64,000 bases of DNA from Primulina eburnea (lineage: Eukaryota > Streptophyta > Magnoliopsida > Lamiales > Gesneriaceae): assembly GCF_022965805.1 (NCBI RefSeq), contig NW_027331321.1, forward strand, positions 1 through 64,000, given 5' to 3'. Positions 37,401 to 49,909 of this stretch are shown here, piece after piece. A model generated the notes under the pieces. It was not told the origin of the DNA. It searched no databases and saw only the letters and a list, made by a program, of their open reading frames with translations. Each line of letters starts with the position of its first letter. The stretch's first letter is position 1. Made by a program: the position numbers and the translations under genes.

Positions 37401-38993
37401 CCAGGGAAGTCGAATGCAGCGGCAGACGCCTTGAGTCGAAAGGTATGTTCTTTGTCCTTGTCGACTGTAGGTGTATCGAGTTTAGTAGAAGATTGTTGCT
37501 TGTCTGGATTGACATTTAATACAGAGAGTAGACCGTTGCGACTTGCTGCGATTCAGATTGAGCCAGATCTGATTTCGAGGATCAAAGAAGCACAAAGAAC
37601 TGATCCGAGCGTGCAGAGATCGATTGATATGGTCAGAGCTGGTCATATATCAGAATATCAGGTCAGAGATTCTGTTCTGTATGTGAATAACCGCTTAGTG
37701 GTGCCAGAGATTTCAGATTTGAGACGACAGATCATGTCGGAAGCACACTGTAGTCGGTTCAGCATTCATCCTGGTGGCAGGAAGATGTATAACGACTTGA
37801 AGACACAATTCTGGTGGAAGCAGATGAAGACAGACATTTCAGAATTTGTGTCTAAGTGCCTGAATTGCCAGCAGGTGAAGGCAGAGAGAAAGAAGCCCGG
37901 CGGTTTACTTCAGAGTTTGTCTGTTCCTGAATGGAAATGGGACCACATTTCCATGGATTTCGTGACAACGTTACCTCGATCTTCGCGGGGCTGTGACGCG
38001 ATTTGGGTTGTGATAGACAGACTGACCAAATCAGCGTGCTTTATTCCGTACAGGATGACTTATCGACATAATCAGATGGCAGCGTTGTATGTCAGAGAGG
38101 TCGTCAGATTGCATGGTGTGCCGAAGTCGATCGTATCAGATCGTGATCCACGATTCACTTCTCTTTTTTGGCACAGCTTGCAGCAGGCTTTGGGTACGAC
38201 TTTACACCTGAGCACTGCTTATCATCCCCAGACAGACGGACAGTCAGAGCGGACTATCCAGACTTTAGAGGACATGTTGAGAGCTGTAGTACTAGATTTT
38301 GGTACTAGTTGGCAAGACTCATTGCCGTTGTGTGAGTTTTCATACAACAACAGCTATCAGACGAGCATAGAGATGGCACCGTTCGAAGCTTTATACGGAA
38401 AGAAGTGCAGATCTCCGTTGTACTGGGATGATATTTCTGAGGTACCAGAATTGGGGCCTGATATGATTCGTGAGATGACAGAAAAAGTGAAGATCATTCA
38501 GAAACGAATGAAAACGGCACAGGATAGGCAAGCGAAGTACGCCAATATTAGACGTAGACCGTTAGTATTCGAACAGGGAGACAAAGTATTTTTGAAGATT
38601 TCACCTTTCAGAGGCGTTGTCAGATTTGGCAAGCGAGGAAAGTTGTCTCCTAGATACGTCGGTCCGTATGAGATCCTTGAGAAGATTGGCGATCGAGCTT
38701 ACAGACTTGCTCTTCCTCCTTCACTATCTGGCATTCACGATGTGTTTCACGTGTCGATGTTACGCAAATATATGCCGGATGATTCTCATGTCATTCAACC
38801 TGACGAAGCCGAGCTGGATCAGACCTTGAGCTACGTTGAAAGACCGATACAGATTCTTGATCGGAAAGAGAAACGGCTTAGAACCAAGACCATTCCGCTA
38901 GTGAAGATTCAATGGAGTCGTCATAGCATCGAGGAAGCAACTTGGGAGACAGAGTCTGAGATGAGACAGAGGCATCCCGAGTTATTCTTATGA
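34473..38993 (+). CDS. gag-pol polyprotein of element C, intact (1506 aa)
   Basis: A single frame for a Tekay-type element of a different family from B. Gag has a Ser/Gly/Gln-rich low-complexity stretch (about 210-275), then a CCHC knuckle ([14 protein letters not shown]) at 295-308. The protease has D-T-G at 397-399, reverse transcriptase FIDD with its first D at 733, and RNase H a D at 880. The integrase has a CLNC zinc half-site, then D1162, D1223 and E1259 (DD35E). A GPY/F-like region and a chromodomain-like tail end the protein. The frame is open upstream into the LTR of Copia D, but the ATG at 34473 ([10 protein letters not shown]) was chosen because this family's gags begin MPPRR. The coding frame is intact, yet D now separates it from its own primer site and LTR promoter. 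Confidence 0.95.
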   Translation: MPPRRVPQPEQGSTSGVQMDVTTTPMETLLKRFQSFHPPTLKGTESAVECESWLDDIEMLFESLAYTDERRVKLIGHQMQEVAKSWWLTTKRALEHRGIDITWKVFKDEFYQRFFPVSYRKDKGAEFANLKQGQWNIEEYVAKFSALLRFAPHVVGNDEAVTDQFINGLNPDVFTLVNTGRPSTFSEALNRAKGAEAGLIRQRGASYGVQGQRPPQSTTVQFPPPPPRFDSGASGSGKKEFLKAKGKQFKKSGSSSSSSSGSRQRGQGSDYSGAYCGSCGGRHVTEQCQGVMGRCNICRQQGHFTRVCPQRGAQRFQSTGSSAPAPQMERQASSVHSFQPPSTQTQQRPGGSQTVSQPPRQQARVFALTEEQAQEAPDDVIAGNCFLCGYPAYVLIDTGASHTFISEHFALRHALPVESMSTVVSIASPLGSGLISVTTVRHCMLQFEGHEIDLDCIVLGLADFECIVGIDMLTKYRATVDCFHKIVRFRPEMTDEWKFYGKGSRSRIPLVSALTMSRLLQRGAEGFLVYSVDLLKSSPALADLPVVCEFADVFPDEIPGLPPIREVDFSIDLMPGSVPISRAPYRMAPIELKELKAQLEDLLSKGYIRPSVSPWGAPVLFVRKKDGSMRLCIDYRQLNKATVKNKYPLPRIDDLFDQLQGYSVYSKIDLRSGYHQLRVRDVDIPKTAFRTRYGHYEFVVMPFGLTNAPAVFMSLMNRIFQRYLDDFVIVFIDDILVYSKNLTEHADHLRIILKTLRQEQLYAKLSKCEFWLRQVVFLGHIISGDGIAVDPSKVEAVINWPRPISVPEIRSFMGLAGYYRRFIRDFSSIAKPITQLTQKNMPFVWSEDCEASFVELKKRLTSAPVLTIPSGTGEFVVYCDASHRGLGCVLMQRGHVIAYASRQLKPHETRYPIHDLELAAIVFALKIWRHYLYGEKFEIYSDHKSLKYLFSQSELNMRQRRWLDLLKDFDCEIKYHPGKSNAAADALSRKVCSLSLSTVGVSSLVEDCCLSGLTFNTESRPLRLAAIQIEPDLISRIKEAQRTDPSVQRSIDMVRAGHISEYQVRDSVLYVNNRLVVPEISDLRRQIMSEAHCSRFSIHPGGRKMYNDLKTQFWWKQMKTDISEFVSKCLNCQQVKAERKKPGGLLQSLSVPEWKWDHISMDFVTTLPRSSRGCDAIWVVIDRLTKSACFIPYRMTYRHNQMAALYVREVVRLHGVPKSIVSDRDPRFTSLFWHSLQQALGTTLHLSTAYHPQTDGQSERTIQTLEDMLRAVVLDFGTSWQDSLPLCEFSYNNSYQTSIEMAPFEALYGKKCRSPLYWDDISEVPELGPDMIREMTEKVKIIQKRMKTAQDRQAKYANIRRRPLVFEQGDKVFLKISPFRGVVRFGKRGKLSPRYVGPYEILEKIGDRAYRLALPPSLSGIHDVFHVSMLRKYMPDDSHVIQPDEAELDQTLSYVERPIQILDRKEKRLRTKTIPLVKIQWSRHSIEEATWETESEMRQRHPELFL

Positions 38994-39080
38994 TGTGAGT
39001 CTTTCTTCCCATTGTGACTTTACAGTTTTGTATATAATTGCATGATTACTTGCTTATGAGTTCGAGGACGAACTCTTGTC

Positions 39081-39095
39081 TAAGAGGGGGAGAAA
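39081..39095 (+). other. polypurine tract of C
   Basis: TAAGAGGGGGAGAAA directly before the 3' LTR. The same phrase precedes the LTR of G. Confidence 0.85.
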
Positions 39096-40903
39096 TGTAA
39101 GGCTCGAGAATTATCAGTTTCCATTGATGCTAGACTCATAGAGGTAAGAATACATGACATTTAAATGAGAATTTTGAAGGCATGGCCGAAGCCACACTGC
39201 ACCTGCGGTGCTTAGACTACCGCCCCCGCGGTGTAGGTGACAGAAATTTGTGGAATTTTGCGAACAGACACCGCACCCGCGGTGTTAGCGTGACCGCACC
39301 CGCGGTCATGTAAGGACCGCACCCGCGGTCTAGGTACTACATTTTTGGATGAACTCGCCGTGAGCATAGCGCACCCGCGCTCTTAAGATACCGCACCCGC
39401 GGTGTTGCATGCGAAGTGCCACCTTTGTTTCTTGTCTTGACACTTGGCATGGTATATATATATGTTTGTAACATGACTCATCATCCTTATTCAGAAACCT
39501 CAGACCGAGAGCTTGCAAGGGAGAGTTTTCATTCCTTGTGATCTTAAAGTTGTGATTGTGCGCGAATTAGCCATCCGACTTGTAATCCGAGGTAAGATTT
39601 GTGATCCTTGCAACAAGAGTTATTTAAGGATGTAAGCTTCGATTATTTTAAGCATGGTTCGAAATCCATATGTTGGAGAAATTATGTTTTGAGTTGAGAA
39701 ATGTGTTCTTGATAGGATGAGCATTGTAGAAACGTTACCGGATTGATTTTCAGATACCATATGCTATACGTTCGAATTTCCAGCATGTATATCGATATTG
39801 ATTGGAAGAATTGAGCATGTTATATTGAGTTTTGATGAGTATATTATGAAGATTATGAGTTGTGGCTATAGTATATATTGTTTTGTTGAGATTGAGTTGA
39901 CCGGTACCGAGAATTACGCTGTTATGCCGTCGATTTGTACCGAGATTTATTATCGATTGGCATATATGTTGCTTTGAGTTAGAGATTGATAGTGTGTGTC
40001 TACACATTGCCATTTCAGATTTGAGGTGACAGGTTTGACATTTGATTCGAGATCTCGACAGACAGTGCGACAAGAAAGGTATAATTCATGTGGTCACGGG
40101 ATTGCACAACTCGATTCAGATTTGATACGAGTTTCCCTAAATCACATACTAGATTGTTATTACATTTGATTATGTAATGCCTTGTTTATTGATTTATATT
40201 CGAGTCCTGAGATAGGAGAGATTGGCAGACTTGCCAAAAACTAGATGTTTTGGTGTATCGACGCATAGGAGCAGATTTGCTATATGTGTAGACCCTCGAT
40301 ACAGAGTTGACCGAAGTCTAGGAATAAGACGTACCGTTGCCCCGAGTGGTTGGGTAGGTGACAGACCGTCTTATTCACACCGGGATCCCTAGATTAGAAA
40401 AGAGTCGAGTCAAGATTTGAATTGTCGAATACAGATTTGTATTCTACTACATGTTTAGATGTATATTCATGTTACTTGATTTATGTTATGCAATTGTACA
40501 TGATTTATTACATTGCATGCATCCATGTTTTATACTGGGATATGTTCTCACCGGAGTTATCCGGCTGTTGTCGTGTCTGTATGTGTGCATGGCAACAGGT
40601 GGGGCAGGATCGGGGTCACGAGCTAGATGAGAGATGATGATAGCGTGGAGATCTCGGGCATCGCAGATTACTAGTGTTCCTTATGAAACTTGTACTACTT
40701 ATGTTTAGAGTTGTCATTTGAACACTAGTGAATGTTTGTACGAACAGACATGTATGTACATTATGTTGTTTATTTCAGTTAACGACATGTTATGCTTTAT
40801 CTATACATTTGAATTAATGTTAAAAGCAAATTTTTGACCCACATTTTCGAACAAAGATCCAATTAAATCCCAAAAGAATTGAGTTAGAGCCCGGGTCCCC
40901 ACA
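39096..40903 (+). repeat. 3' LTR of C (1808 bp)
   Basis: TGTAAGGCTCGAG to GGGTCCCCACA, an uninterrupted copy of the split 5' LTR (1827 bp without insert). It lacks one 19-bp unit of the GC-rich array (near 39300), and about five single-base differences were seen. Confidence 0.97.
39197..39405 (+). repeat. GC-rich palindromic minisatellite in 3' LTR of C
   Basis: Seven words against eight in the 5' LTR; the missing unit is the one reading GTGTGAGACCGCACCCGCG. Confidence 0.88.
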
Positions 40904-40908
40904 ACACC
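40904..40908 (+). other. right target duplication of C (ACACC)
   Basis: Matches 15182-15186. The E LTR resumes at 40909 with ATCGATGCAAC. Confidence 0.95.
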
Positions 40909-42285
40909 ATCGATGCAACTACGACATGACACATAGTATCGATTCATTGACAACTCTCGATAAACCAATGGTTGTCGAATCGATCGGGATATATGAGTTG
41001 AAGGGACCGTACTGTACGCTAACCATAATTGAATGGTTCTTGCAGGCACTATCATTTGATACCTAGGGAATCATGTAAGCGATGTTGCTAGGCGTTTAAC
41101 ATGATTGGTTGGGTACTATCAGACTTGAGTTCTGACGTTCTTATTATCAAGGTGTTGATAAATAAGAATGGAGCAATTGGGGTATGCTCATATAAGGACA
41201 TGTTTAGTCCGAATCACATGGAGATGTGAACCCACGGCTAGTTGTATCAATGAACCATTGAGGGCCACACAAGTACTAGCTTTCTAGATCCCGTTGAGAA
41301 GTAAAATAGTTCAATGTGTTGAACGGCTTATAAAGGAGTTTATAAGCGTAAGGAAAATTAGAAGTATGACTTCTATGAGAGAAATGTAAATTTTGATTTA
41401 TGGAAGTGTTCCTAAATTAAAATTTGGCCAAGAGAATAATGTAATTGAAAATTGTGATTTTCATAAACATTATTATGGACTAAATCAAATTAATTCAAGT
41501 GTTGAATTAATTAAACACTAGTGGGCCTAGTAGAGTCCAAATAATTAAATTAATTCAAGTGTTGAATTAATTAAATTATATTGAGTCTTGTAGAGCTCAA
41601 TTAAAATAATTATTTAACTAGTGGGACTTGGGTAAATTCAAGTAATGTTTAATTAGTCTCAAATATGTTTGAGATAATTAAAATTTAGTCCAAGGTTTTT
41701 AATTTGATTAAAAACCATATTATATGCATGCATGGGAGGTGAAGGGTTGGGAGACTACTTTTTGAGTTTTCAAGGCATGGCATGCAACTTTATGCCTCAA
41801 CTTTTTCACAAACCAAGACAAGTCTTCCCACTCTTCCCTCCACAACCTCTTGGCCGAAATTTCCATGAGCATTCTCTCCATTTTTCCTTCCTTTTGTGTT
41901 CTTCAATTTGTTGGAGAAAACACTATCTTCTCTTTGAAAAATCCTCACATTTTTCTAGTGCAAAATGTGAGGGGATCTACCTAGTTGGTGGTGGGCTTGA
42001 TTGGAAGAAAGGAGTCCAAAAGAAAGGTGGAGCTTGTAGATTGTCTACCTTCAAGAGCTAAGGTGTTTACACCTTAGTTGGAGCCATAAAATCAATCCTT
42101 GTGATTGATAGGTAATTTTCTCAACACCCTATGCTTGAAAGTTGAGATTTTTGTATATGTTTGCACAACTAGTACATGGTGTTCAATTTTGAAAAATTTT
42201 TATACCAAAATTTCGGTTTTTCATGTTTTGAAAACATTTTTGTGCTTCTGTTGCGATTTTGAACACCGTATATCGATCCCTTTCA
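40909..42285 (+). repeat. 5' LTR of E, second part (1377 bp)
   Basis: Continues the Copia LTR. The last ~560 bp (R/U5 side) is clearly diverged from D and F: it ends ATATCGATCCCTTTCA rather than ACCGGTCCGCTTTCA and contains a different run near 42060-42110. It represents another subfamily of U5. Confidence 0.9.
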
Positions 42286-44085
42286 AGTGGTATCAAGAGC
42301 TAAGGTTACTAGTTTTTGTGCAACATATACAAGATATTATATTGAGGGCGATTTCTAACCGTTTGAGATGAAAATTTGCAACAAAACCGAGGCCTTCTTG
42401 TGGGGAATTTCGGGCAGCTCGGGCTGCCCGAGGGCTGCCCATTTCGGGCAGCAAGGGCAGCCCGAGGGGCTGCCCGAACAGCCCCTAAAGTTTAATAAAA
42501 AAAAATTTTTTTGCATGTTGGCCGGAATGTTGGCCGGAATCCGGCGACGGAACTCCGGCGACGGCGATTACGACTAGGGTTTCCAAAAGTGTTTTGGAAT
42601 ATCAAAGTGTCATGGGCCTTGAGTTGTTGGGCCATTAGTTGTTCAACATATTTGTGAATTTTAAATGGGCCAAAATGTTTTTGGTGAAAAATAAGTTTTT
42701 GGGCCCTTAAGTTTAAAATTACAAAAGTTGCAAATTTTTCTCATAAAATAAATAATTGAAGTTGGACTTTAATTATTTATAGTAAATTGTGATTTATAAG
42801 AAATTCGGTTATAAATAAATTAATTGGAAAGTAGACAAAGGTGTTTGTATACTTTGTTAATTTAGTTTATAATCGTGGCGGTTAGTGATTGGATCAAGAT
42901 ATATAATATTGGATCAATTAATTATAGTGATAATTAATTGATGGTGTATGATATGTGATATTATGCATGAAGGATGATCAAAAGCCCAAGCCCAATTTGC
43001 TAGGTGTATGCTAGGATATTTGTGTTGTATGATTGTAATAATTATCAATTTCAAGTGGGCTTGGTTTATGGCCCGTTCCCACCCCCCATGAGATGTATCC
43101 CTATGTGCCATGGATATTTAATTGTAAATATTAGAATAGTGGAAGATCAAGATTGGAAGATGGTGGCCTTGGTGATTATGAAGATCGAAGACATGTAATA
43201 TTGGATGCTAATGTAATAATGTAGTTGCATTTGCATCCCGTGCATTTACCCTAGGATTGGACCTAGGCCCGTGTTTAGCTCACACGGGCCATTAGTATTG
43301 GGGCGATTGATCATCCTTGTTTTGTTTACTGTTTATAATATATGCATGATATGTTATAAATAATGAGTATGTGCGTTATTATTATGATAATAACAAAGTT
43401 GCATGAATCCGACAAACATACGATCAAACATGGCGAGCTTTTAAATAAAATTAATGATGAGACCTTTCAAAATTAAAAAACCCTCATTTTGAATAAGATT
43501 CAAAATTAATATCAAGCCCGAAAAGGGGAATTATAAAATTGGTTATAATTTCCTTGTCTTCCATCGACAATGGGTGCATGATGAACGCTACCCGTACTCG
43601 GGGCTCGGCTCATATTATTGGGGGAGCTTTGGGTGCCGGAAAGCTGTGACATCCATTGACATGGTGATGTGAACTACGTGGAACTCCCATGATTTCGGCT
43701 CATATTATTGAGGGAACTCATGGCGACCGTCCATTAAGGTTCAACATCGATGGGTAAGGCTTGACACGTGAAGATGAACGACGTCTATAATGGGTCCTAA
43801 TCAAACGTGAGACAAAAGTTTACGTTAAGGGTTGCATTGTGATGCAATTGGGAAACTACCTTTTAGGAATTGTGATTGGCTGTATAATCGGGATCATAAT
43901 TCGCTAATTGGACCTTACGTACCTACTGAGGAAAGGAGTTTCCCGTTTTCACTAGAGGGTAGTGAAAGATGTCAAAACAGTGGGAGCAAATATTTATGAA
44001 GTAAAAGTCCAAACTTCATATCTTACTAAATATTTTAAAATAGTCAACAACATTTATCTGTTTTACTTTTCAGTACAAATTGACA
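42286..44085 (+). other. leader of Copia E with primer site and GC hairpin block
   Basis: The primer site TGGTATCAAGAGC is at 42288-42300. A block of CGGGCAGCCC inverted words lies at 42407-42478, followed by CCGGAATCC/GGCGACGG repeats and about 1.5 kb conserved in D and F. No gene is present; an 85-bp stretch around 43060-43200 stays open only because of sequence conservation among copies. Confidence 0.8.
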
Positions 44086-44961
44086 ATGTCTTCGATTCGC
44101 AATCCAATATCTATAATACTCGACAACCACATATTAACTGAACCTAATTACCTCACTTGGCTAAGAAACATAAAAATCGTCTTGAATTCGGAAAGGGTAG
44201 CATATACACTGACTGAGTCGCCCCCTGTTGAGGCTCCGACTCACTGCAATCCTGAGGAATTGCAGGCTTACAAGGAATGGTGTGACCATGACTTGATAGC
44301 CAGGTGTTATATGTTGACTTCTATGAATGATGAGCTGCAGAGGCGTTTTGAGGGTGCAAAGAGTGCTGCTGACATTCATTTGCACCTCAAGGAGCTCTTT
44401 GGAGAGCAAACACGTCCTCTTAGGCATGCTACCGTCTAGGAGCTGATCACTTTACGCATGCAAGATGGGGCCTCGGTCCATGAGCATGGCCCAAAGGTGA
44501 TCGGGCTCGTGGACAAACCCGTTGGCATGGATCTGATCTTGCCTTCGGAGTTGACCACCGACGTGTTGCTCTTATCGCTGCCTAGCTCATTTGATCCTTT
44601 TGTGGTGAACTTCAACATGAACAAGATTGAACCAACCCTTGAGGAGTTGGTGAATATGCTTGTTACGTTTGAATCCACCATCAAGAAAGAGAAGTTGGTA
44701 CTTTATGTGGGTTCTTCATCTGGTACGAAGATTGATCCACATGGGAATGGAAAGAAGCGTTCTTTCCAACGTCCCAAGAAGAACGTGCCCTTGTTGAGGC
44801 AATCTCCGAATCCCGTTGTGGCAGCCACACCAGTTAAGGCTGACAAGACTGCTGATGGAATGTCATCACTGCAAGAAGCCTGGACATTGGAGGCAAATTT
44901 GCAAGGAATATCTGGCCCAGAAGTGTTCTGGAAACGTTATGTTCTAAATTTAAGTAAACGT
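44086..44961 (+). pseudogene. gag of Copia E, broken
   Basis: Colinear with the gag of D and F, but with an AAG-to-TAG stop at 44437-44439 and a one-base insertion near 44860 that puts the CCHC knuckle out of frame. It keeps the NYLTWLRN-type N-terminus. Confidence 0.9.
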
Positions 44962-47317
44962 TTCAATTAACTCTACTTCTTGGGTATTAGATACCGGTTG
45001 TGACTCACATCTCTATAATGACTTATAGGTGATGGGAAGAAGTAGAATGCTTAAGGAAGGTGTGACCTTCTAGAGGATGAGCAATGGAGCAATAGTTGCT
45101 GCCAAGGCTATTGAAGATGTTTACTTATTATTGAACAATAGTTTAAGTTAATTTTATGAGATGTTTTGTTTGTACCTATTTTTGTAAAAACATTGTTTCC
45201 ATTTCTATGTTGATAAAAATGGATATTTTTGTTTATTTTGCAAAGGTGTTTGCAACATTTACATGAATGAATGTTTGATTGGTACTAATGAACTTGAAAA
45301 CGATCTCTATAACTTAAATTAAAAGATATTCCACTAAATGTCCATTAAAAGGCATACACCATATGAGATATGGATGGGTAAGCCTCCTAAGTATTCTTAT
45401 CTTAGAATATGGGGGTGCCCTGCTTATGAAGCAGGTAGTGGGAGATAAATTGGATAGTCGATCCATTTTATGTTAATTTGTGGGATATCCAATGAATTCG
45501 ATTGGATACTACTTCTATCATCCCCAAGAAACAAAAGTGTTTGTTTCTAGGAATGCGACCCTTTTGGAAAAAGGAATTTCTATTGGATAGAAAAAGGGAG
45601 ATGATAGAACTCGAAAAGGTTCGAGAGACACCCACAATTATAGAACCCACACCCGAAGAGCCAAGAGAGGAGATACAAGCTCCTAGAAGATCCGAGAGAG
45701 TCTCGAGACCACCTATGAGGTATGGTCTGCTTCTTGAAGAGGGCCATGATGAGCCTAACCATGGATGTGATCCAAGGACCTTCAAGGAAGCATTATCTGA
45801 TGCCGATTCATCCAAGTGACTTGAAGCAATGGAATCTGAGTTGAATTCCATGCATTCGAACCAAGTGTAGGATCTTGTGGATCCACCTGAGGGAATAGTT
45901 CCCATAGGGAATTGGGACGGATGGGAAGATATTGACCTTCAAGGTGCGATTGGTGGTAAAAGGATATACTCAAAGACAAGGAGTTGACTTTGAGGAAACC
46001 TTTTCCCCAGTCGCAATGTTCAAGTCCATAAGGATTTTGCTAGCCATAGCTGCATGGTATGACTATGAGATATGGCAGATGGATGTCAAGACAGACTTTC
46101 TTAATGGGGATTTTAAGAAAGTTATTTACATGTCTTAACCTGAAGGGTTAACATCTTTCGGAAGTGAGCATATGGTATGCAAACTTCAGAGATCTATTTA
46201 TGATCTAAAGCAGGCATCTAGGAGTTGTAATCTCAGATTCGACAGTACAATCAAATAGTTTGATTTACTAAGAATCATGAGGAACCCTATGTGTATAAGA
46301 GGGTCAGTGGGTGTGTTGTGACATTCCTGGTGTTGTATGTTGATGACATTCTACTCATTGGGAATGATGTAGGAATGTTGCAATCAACTAAGATATGGTT
46401 AGCGAGTAAGTTCTCGATGCACGACTTGGGTGAAGCATCTTTTGTATTGGGAATACAAATCTATTGAGATAGATCGAGAAGATTGCTTGGTCTCACCCAG
46501 TCCACATACATGATACCATCGTGAAGCGGTTCTCGATGGATGAGTCCATGAAAGGACATCTACCAATGTGTCATGGCGTGTCCCTATCCAAGTCTGTATC
46601 CCAAGACTGATGCAGAGATAGTGGCGATGACACGCATTCCGTATGCTTCGGCAATTGGTAGCATCATGTATGGGATGATATCTACACGTCTTGACGTGGC
46701 TTCCGCACTAAGTGTAGTGAGTAGATATCAATCGAACCCTGGTCTTCCACACTGAAAGCTGTGAAAGACATCCTCAAGTAGTTGAGAAGGACCAATAAGT
46801 TGTTCTTGGTCTATGGGGTGGAGAACTGAGATTGGAAGGCTATACCGACTCTAGCTTCCAAAGCGATATCGATGACTCGAAGTCAACCTCTGGATTTGTA
46901 TTCATGCTCAATGGTGCTGATGTCTCTTGGAAGAGTTCCAAGCAAGACAATATTACGGATTCCAGCACAGAGGCCGAATACATTGCTGCATCAGATGCAG
47001 CAAGGGAGGCTGTTTGGATAAGGAATTTCGTCTAAGAGTTAGACGTCATTCCTAATGGAGTTGCTCCTATCCCGGTGTTGTGTGACAACACGGGAGCTAT
47101 AGCTCAAGCAAAGGAGCCTAGGTCTCATCAGAAATCCAAACTAGTATTGAGAAAGTACCACATCCTCGGAGAGAGTGTGGAAAGTTGAGAAGTGTCTTTT
47201 GACACAGTCGGCTCCGCAGATAATGTTGTTGATCCACTAGCTAAGCCTTTACCTGGACCATTATTCGACAAGCATCGCGAATCAATGGGTTTAAAGCATA
47301 TGGGTAGTTGGCTCTAG
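44962..47317 (+). pseudogene. pol remnant of Copia E
   Basis: Protease with an LDTGCD patch near 44984-45001, then decayed sequence. A direct join near 45330-45360 replaces the integrase zinc and catalytic core, leaving only its C-terminal PYEIWMGKPPKYSYLRIW patch. A linker follows (45502-45819) with TGA at 45817-45819 and TAG at 45868-45870, both shared with D and F. Reverse transcriptase has YVDD at 46336-46347 but extra stops, for example TAA near 46136. RNase H (46832-47290) has SSTEAEY. Confidence 0.9.
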
Positions 47318-47331
47318 TGCAAGTGGGAGAT

Positions 47332-48242
47332 TGTTAGAGTAGGTGCCCGTCGAGCCAAGTGTTGGCCGAGTGTTCACAATGAAACTCTATGTATAAGCAA
47401 TCTTTATTTTAATAATATTTGAAATTATTATTATGGCACATCTTTATCTGTATACCCATGCTAGTTGCATAGATAAAGCCCTTGAATATACAAATAGTAG
47501 AAATAATATGAGATACTCATATGATGAGTATCATGAAACTCATATTTGTAATACTGTATATTCTAAACGGTTCCTAGTCGATTCAGCCGCCACTAAGAAG
47601 GATATAGGCCGCTCGAGTTAGAGACTAGTATCTGCGATGTGAGTACCATGTTTCATTGGTAGGGGACATTGTGATGTCCGAGCATGCAGATAGGTGCTCC
47701 TGGTAGAGTGCACTGAACAACCCTCCATTAAAGGACTTTCCAAGTGGTTCTCATTTATCGAGTGGAAAAGTCCTGGTTTATGGTTGTACACCATTAGTCC
47801 TTATGACCCGAGACAACATTGAGACTCTATGTGCTAGAATTACACTTTGACTTGTTTACCGACTCTCATGGGGTCATCAGGTGGCAAGGTTGGGTATTCT
47901 GTCGAAACACATAGGAGTCGATGCATTGTAGTCGGGGATTCACCGCTTACCTTCGGGTATGGATATCCTATGTGTTATCATGTGTATGTAGGTTGAAATC
48001 TCTGGCCAGAGTATGGTTGTAATTATGAAAGGGGTTTCATTTATTACACCATCGATGCAACTACGACATGACACATAGTATCGATTCATTGACAACTCTC
48101 GATAAACCAATGGTTGTCGAATCGATCGGGATATATGAGTTGAAGGGACCGTACTGTACGCTAACCATAATTGAATGGTTCTTGCAGGCACTATCATTTG
48201 ATACCTAGGGAATCATGTAAGCGATGCTGCTAGGCGTTTAAC
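47332..48242 (+). repeat. 3' LTR of E, first 911 bp
   Basis: Starts TGTTAGAGTAGG after GCAAGTGGGAGAT. It stops at CGTTTAAC, where element F inserts (left target duplication probably TTAAC, 48238-48242). The remainder should lie beyond F, outside the window. It contains the uninterrupted site that C hit in the other LTR. Confidence 0.9.
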
Positions 48243-48993
48243 TGTTAGAGTAGGTGCCCGTCGAGCCAAGTGTTGGCCGAGTGTTCACAATGAAACTCTA
48301 TGAATAAGCAGTCTTTATTTTAATAATATTTGAAATTATTACTTTGGCAAATCTTTATCTGTATACCCATGCTAGCTGCATAGATAAAGCCCTTGAATAT
48401 ACAAATAGTAGAAAGAATATGAGATGCTCATATGATGAGTATCATGAAACTCATATTTGTAATATTGTATATTCTAAACGGTTCCTAGTCGATTCAGCCG
48501 CCACTAAGAAGGATATAGGCCGCTCGAGTTAGAGACTAGTATCTGCGATGTGAGTACCATGTTTCATTGGTAGGGGACATTGTGATGTCCGAACATGCAG
48601 ATAGGTGCTCCTTGTAGAGTGCACTGAACAACCCTCCATAAAAGGACTTTCCAAGTGGTTCTCACTTATCGAGTGGAAAAGTCCTGGTTTATGGTTGTAC
48701 AGAATTAGTCCTTATGACCCGGGACAACATTGAGACTCTATGTGCTAGAATTACACTTTGACTTGTTTACCGACTCTCATGGGGTCATCAGGTGGCAAGG
48801 TTGGGTGTTCTGTCGAAACACATAGGAGTCGATGCATTGTAGTCGGGGATTCACCGCTTACCTTCGGGTATGGATATCCTATGTGTTATCATGTGTATGT
48901 AGATCGAAATCTCTGGCCAGAGTATGGTTGTAATTATGAAAGGTGTTTCATAGATTACACCATCGATGCAACTACGACATGACACATAGTATC
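48243..48993 (+). repeat. 5' LTR of F, first part (751 bp)
   Basis: TGTTAGAGTAGG start. It is broken at CATAGTATC by element P and continues at 50868. Confidence 0.93.
48989..48993 (+). other. left target duplication of P (GTATC)
   Basis: GTATC repeats at 50863-50867. The intact site CATAGTATCGATTC is seen in E near 40931 (minus sense of D near 26390). Confidence 0.95.
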
Positions 48994-49590
48994 TGTAACG
49001 ACCCATTACAGGCCCAGTGGACCGCCCATACGGCCCACTGCCAACCGACCCAAGGCTATCCCGATCTTGGGCTCCCTCTATGGGGCCTTTGTCCCTCACG
49101 GGCTTTCCATAGGCGTCGTATGGTTACTCATAGAACTTCTATAGTCCAGGCTATAGTTTGTGCCTTCCAAGAATGGAACCCAAGACCTCCCTGGATATAA
49201 GGTACTTGGCAACATATCTTGTACCAATTGAGCTAGTAGCTCAATTGGTACAAGATATGTTGCCAAGTACCTTATATCCAGGGAGGTCTTGGGTTCCATT
49301 CTTGGAAGGCACAAACTATAGCCTGGACTATAGAAGTTCTATGGTTAGTAGCTCAATTGGTACAAGATATGTTGCCAAGTACCTTATATCCAGGGAGGTC
49401 TTGGGTTCCATTCTTGGAAGGCACAAACTATAGCCTGGACTATAGAAGTTCTATGAGTAACCATACGACGCCTATGGAAAGCCCGTGAGGGACAAAGGCC
49501 CCATAGAGGGAGCCCAAGATCGGGATAGCCTTGGGTCGGTTGGCAGTGGGCCGTATGGGCGGTCCACTGGGCCTGTAATGGGTCGTTACA
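48994..49590. repeat. P module 1 (597 bp, 241-bp arms, inner duplication)
   Basis: Left arm 48994-49234, centre AGT, a partial right arm 49238-49342, a 7-bp joint, then the complete right arm 49350-49590. Arms carry head variant 'a' (B box decayed to GGTTCCATTC). About 112 bp of the right arm is duplicated in direct orientation. Confidence 0.88.
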
Positions 49591-49608
49591 ATAAAAGGCG
49601 CCTTTTAT
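49591..49608. repeat. 18-bp palindromic joint between P modules 1 and 2
   Basis: ATAAAAGGCGCCTTTTAT is a perfect palindrome. It recurs at 49892-49909 and 50360-50377, always between the CGTTACA end of one module and the TGTAACG start of the next. Confidence 0.95.
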
Positions 49609-49890
49609 TGTAACGACCCATTACAGGCCCAGTGGACCGCCCATACGGCCCACTGCCAACCGACCCAAGGCTATCCCGATCTTGGGCTCCCTCTATGGGG
49701 CCTTTGTCCCTCACGGGCTTTCCATAGGCGTCGTATGGTTACTCATAGAACTCTTAAGCCCATGAACTTAAGTATGTGCCTCCCCAGGATCGAACCCAAG
49801 ATCACATGGATATATAGATACTTGGCACAATCCTGGTACCAATTGAGCTGGGCCGTATGGGCGGTCCACTGGGCCTGTAATGGGTCGTTA
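49609..49890. repeat. P module 2 (full left arm, right arm cut to 41 bp)
   Basis: Left arm 49609-49849 with head variant 'b'. It then jumps directly into the last 41 bp of a right arm (49850-49890), whose final CA is missing. Confidence 0.85.
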
Positions 49891-49909
49891 TATAAAAGGC
49901 GCCTTTTAT

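Larger units (their letters stand above)
15187..40903 (+). mobile_element. Gypsy element C (Del/Tekay-type), holding B and D
   Basis: Both LTRs, the primer site, an intact gag-pol frame and the polypurine tract are present, bounded by ACACC on each side. Without its inserts it is about 8.5 kb. B lies in its 5' LTR and D between its primer site and gag. The two LTRs differ by about five substitutions seen by eye in 1.8 kb plus one 19-bp repeat-unit difference, so insertion was recent. Its LTR termini match old element G, so G is a decayed relative. Confidence 0.95.
14468..48242 (+). mobile_element. Copia element E, carrying nested C and interrupted by F
   Basis: A Ty1/Copia element of about 9.2 kb without its inserts: 5' LTR 14468-15186 plus 40909-42285, internal region 42286-47331 (5046 bp), and the first 911 bp of the 3' LTR (47332-48242), after which element F begins. 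The left target duplication is probably CCATT (14463-14467) in H gag. Nested element C (15187-40903) splits the 5' LTR. The coding part is defective. Confidence 0.9.

Noticed and set aside
47332..48260. Tandem LTRs from unequal recombination of one element
   Set aside because: The first LTR stops after 911 bp at an arbitrary internal site and the second starts with a clean TG, as expected for insertion of F into the LTR of E.
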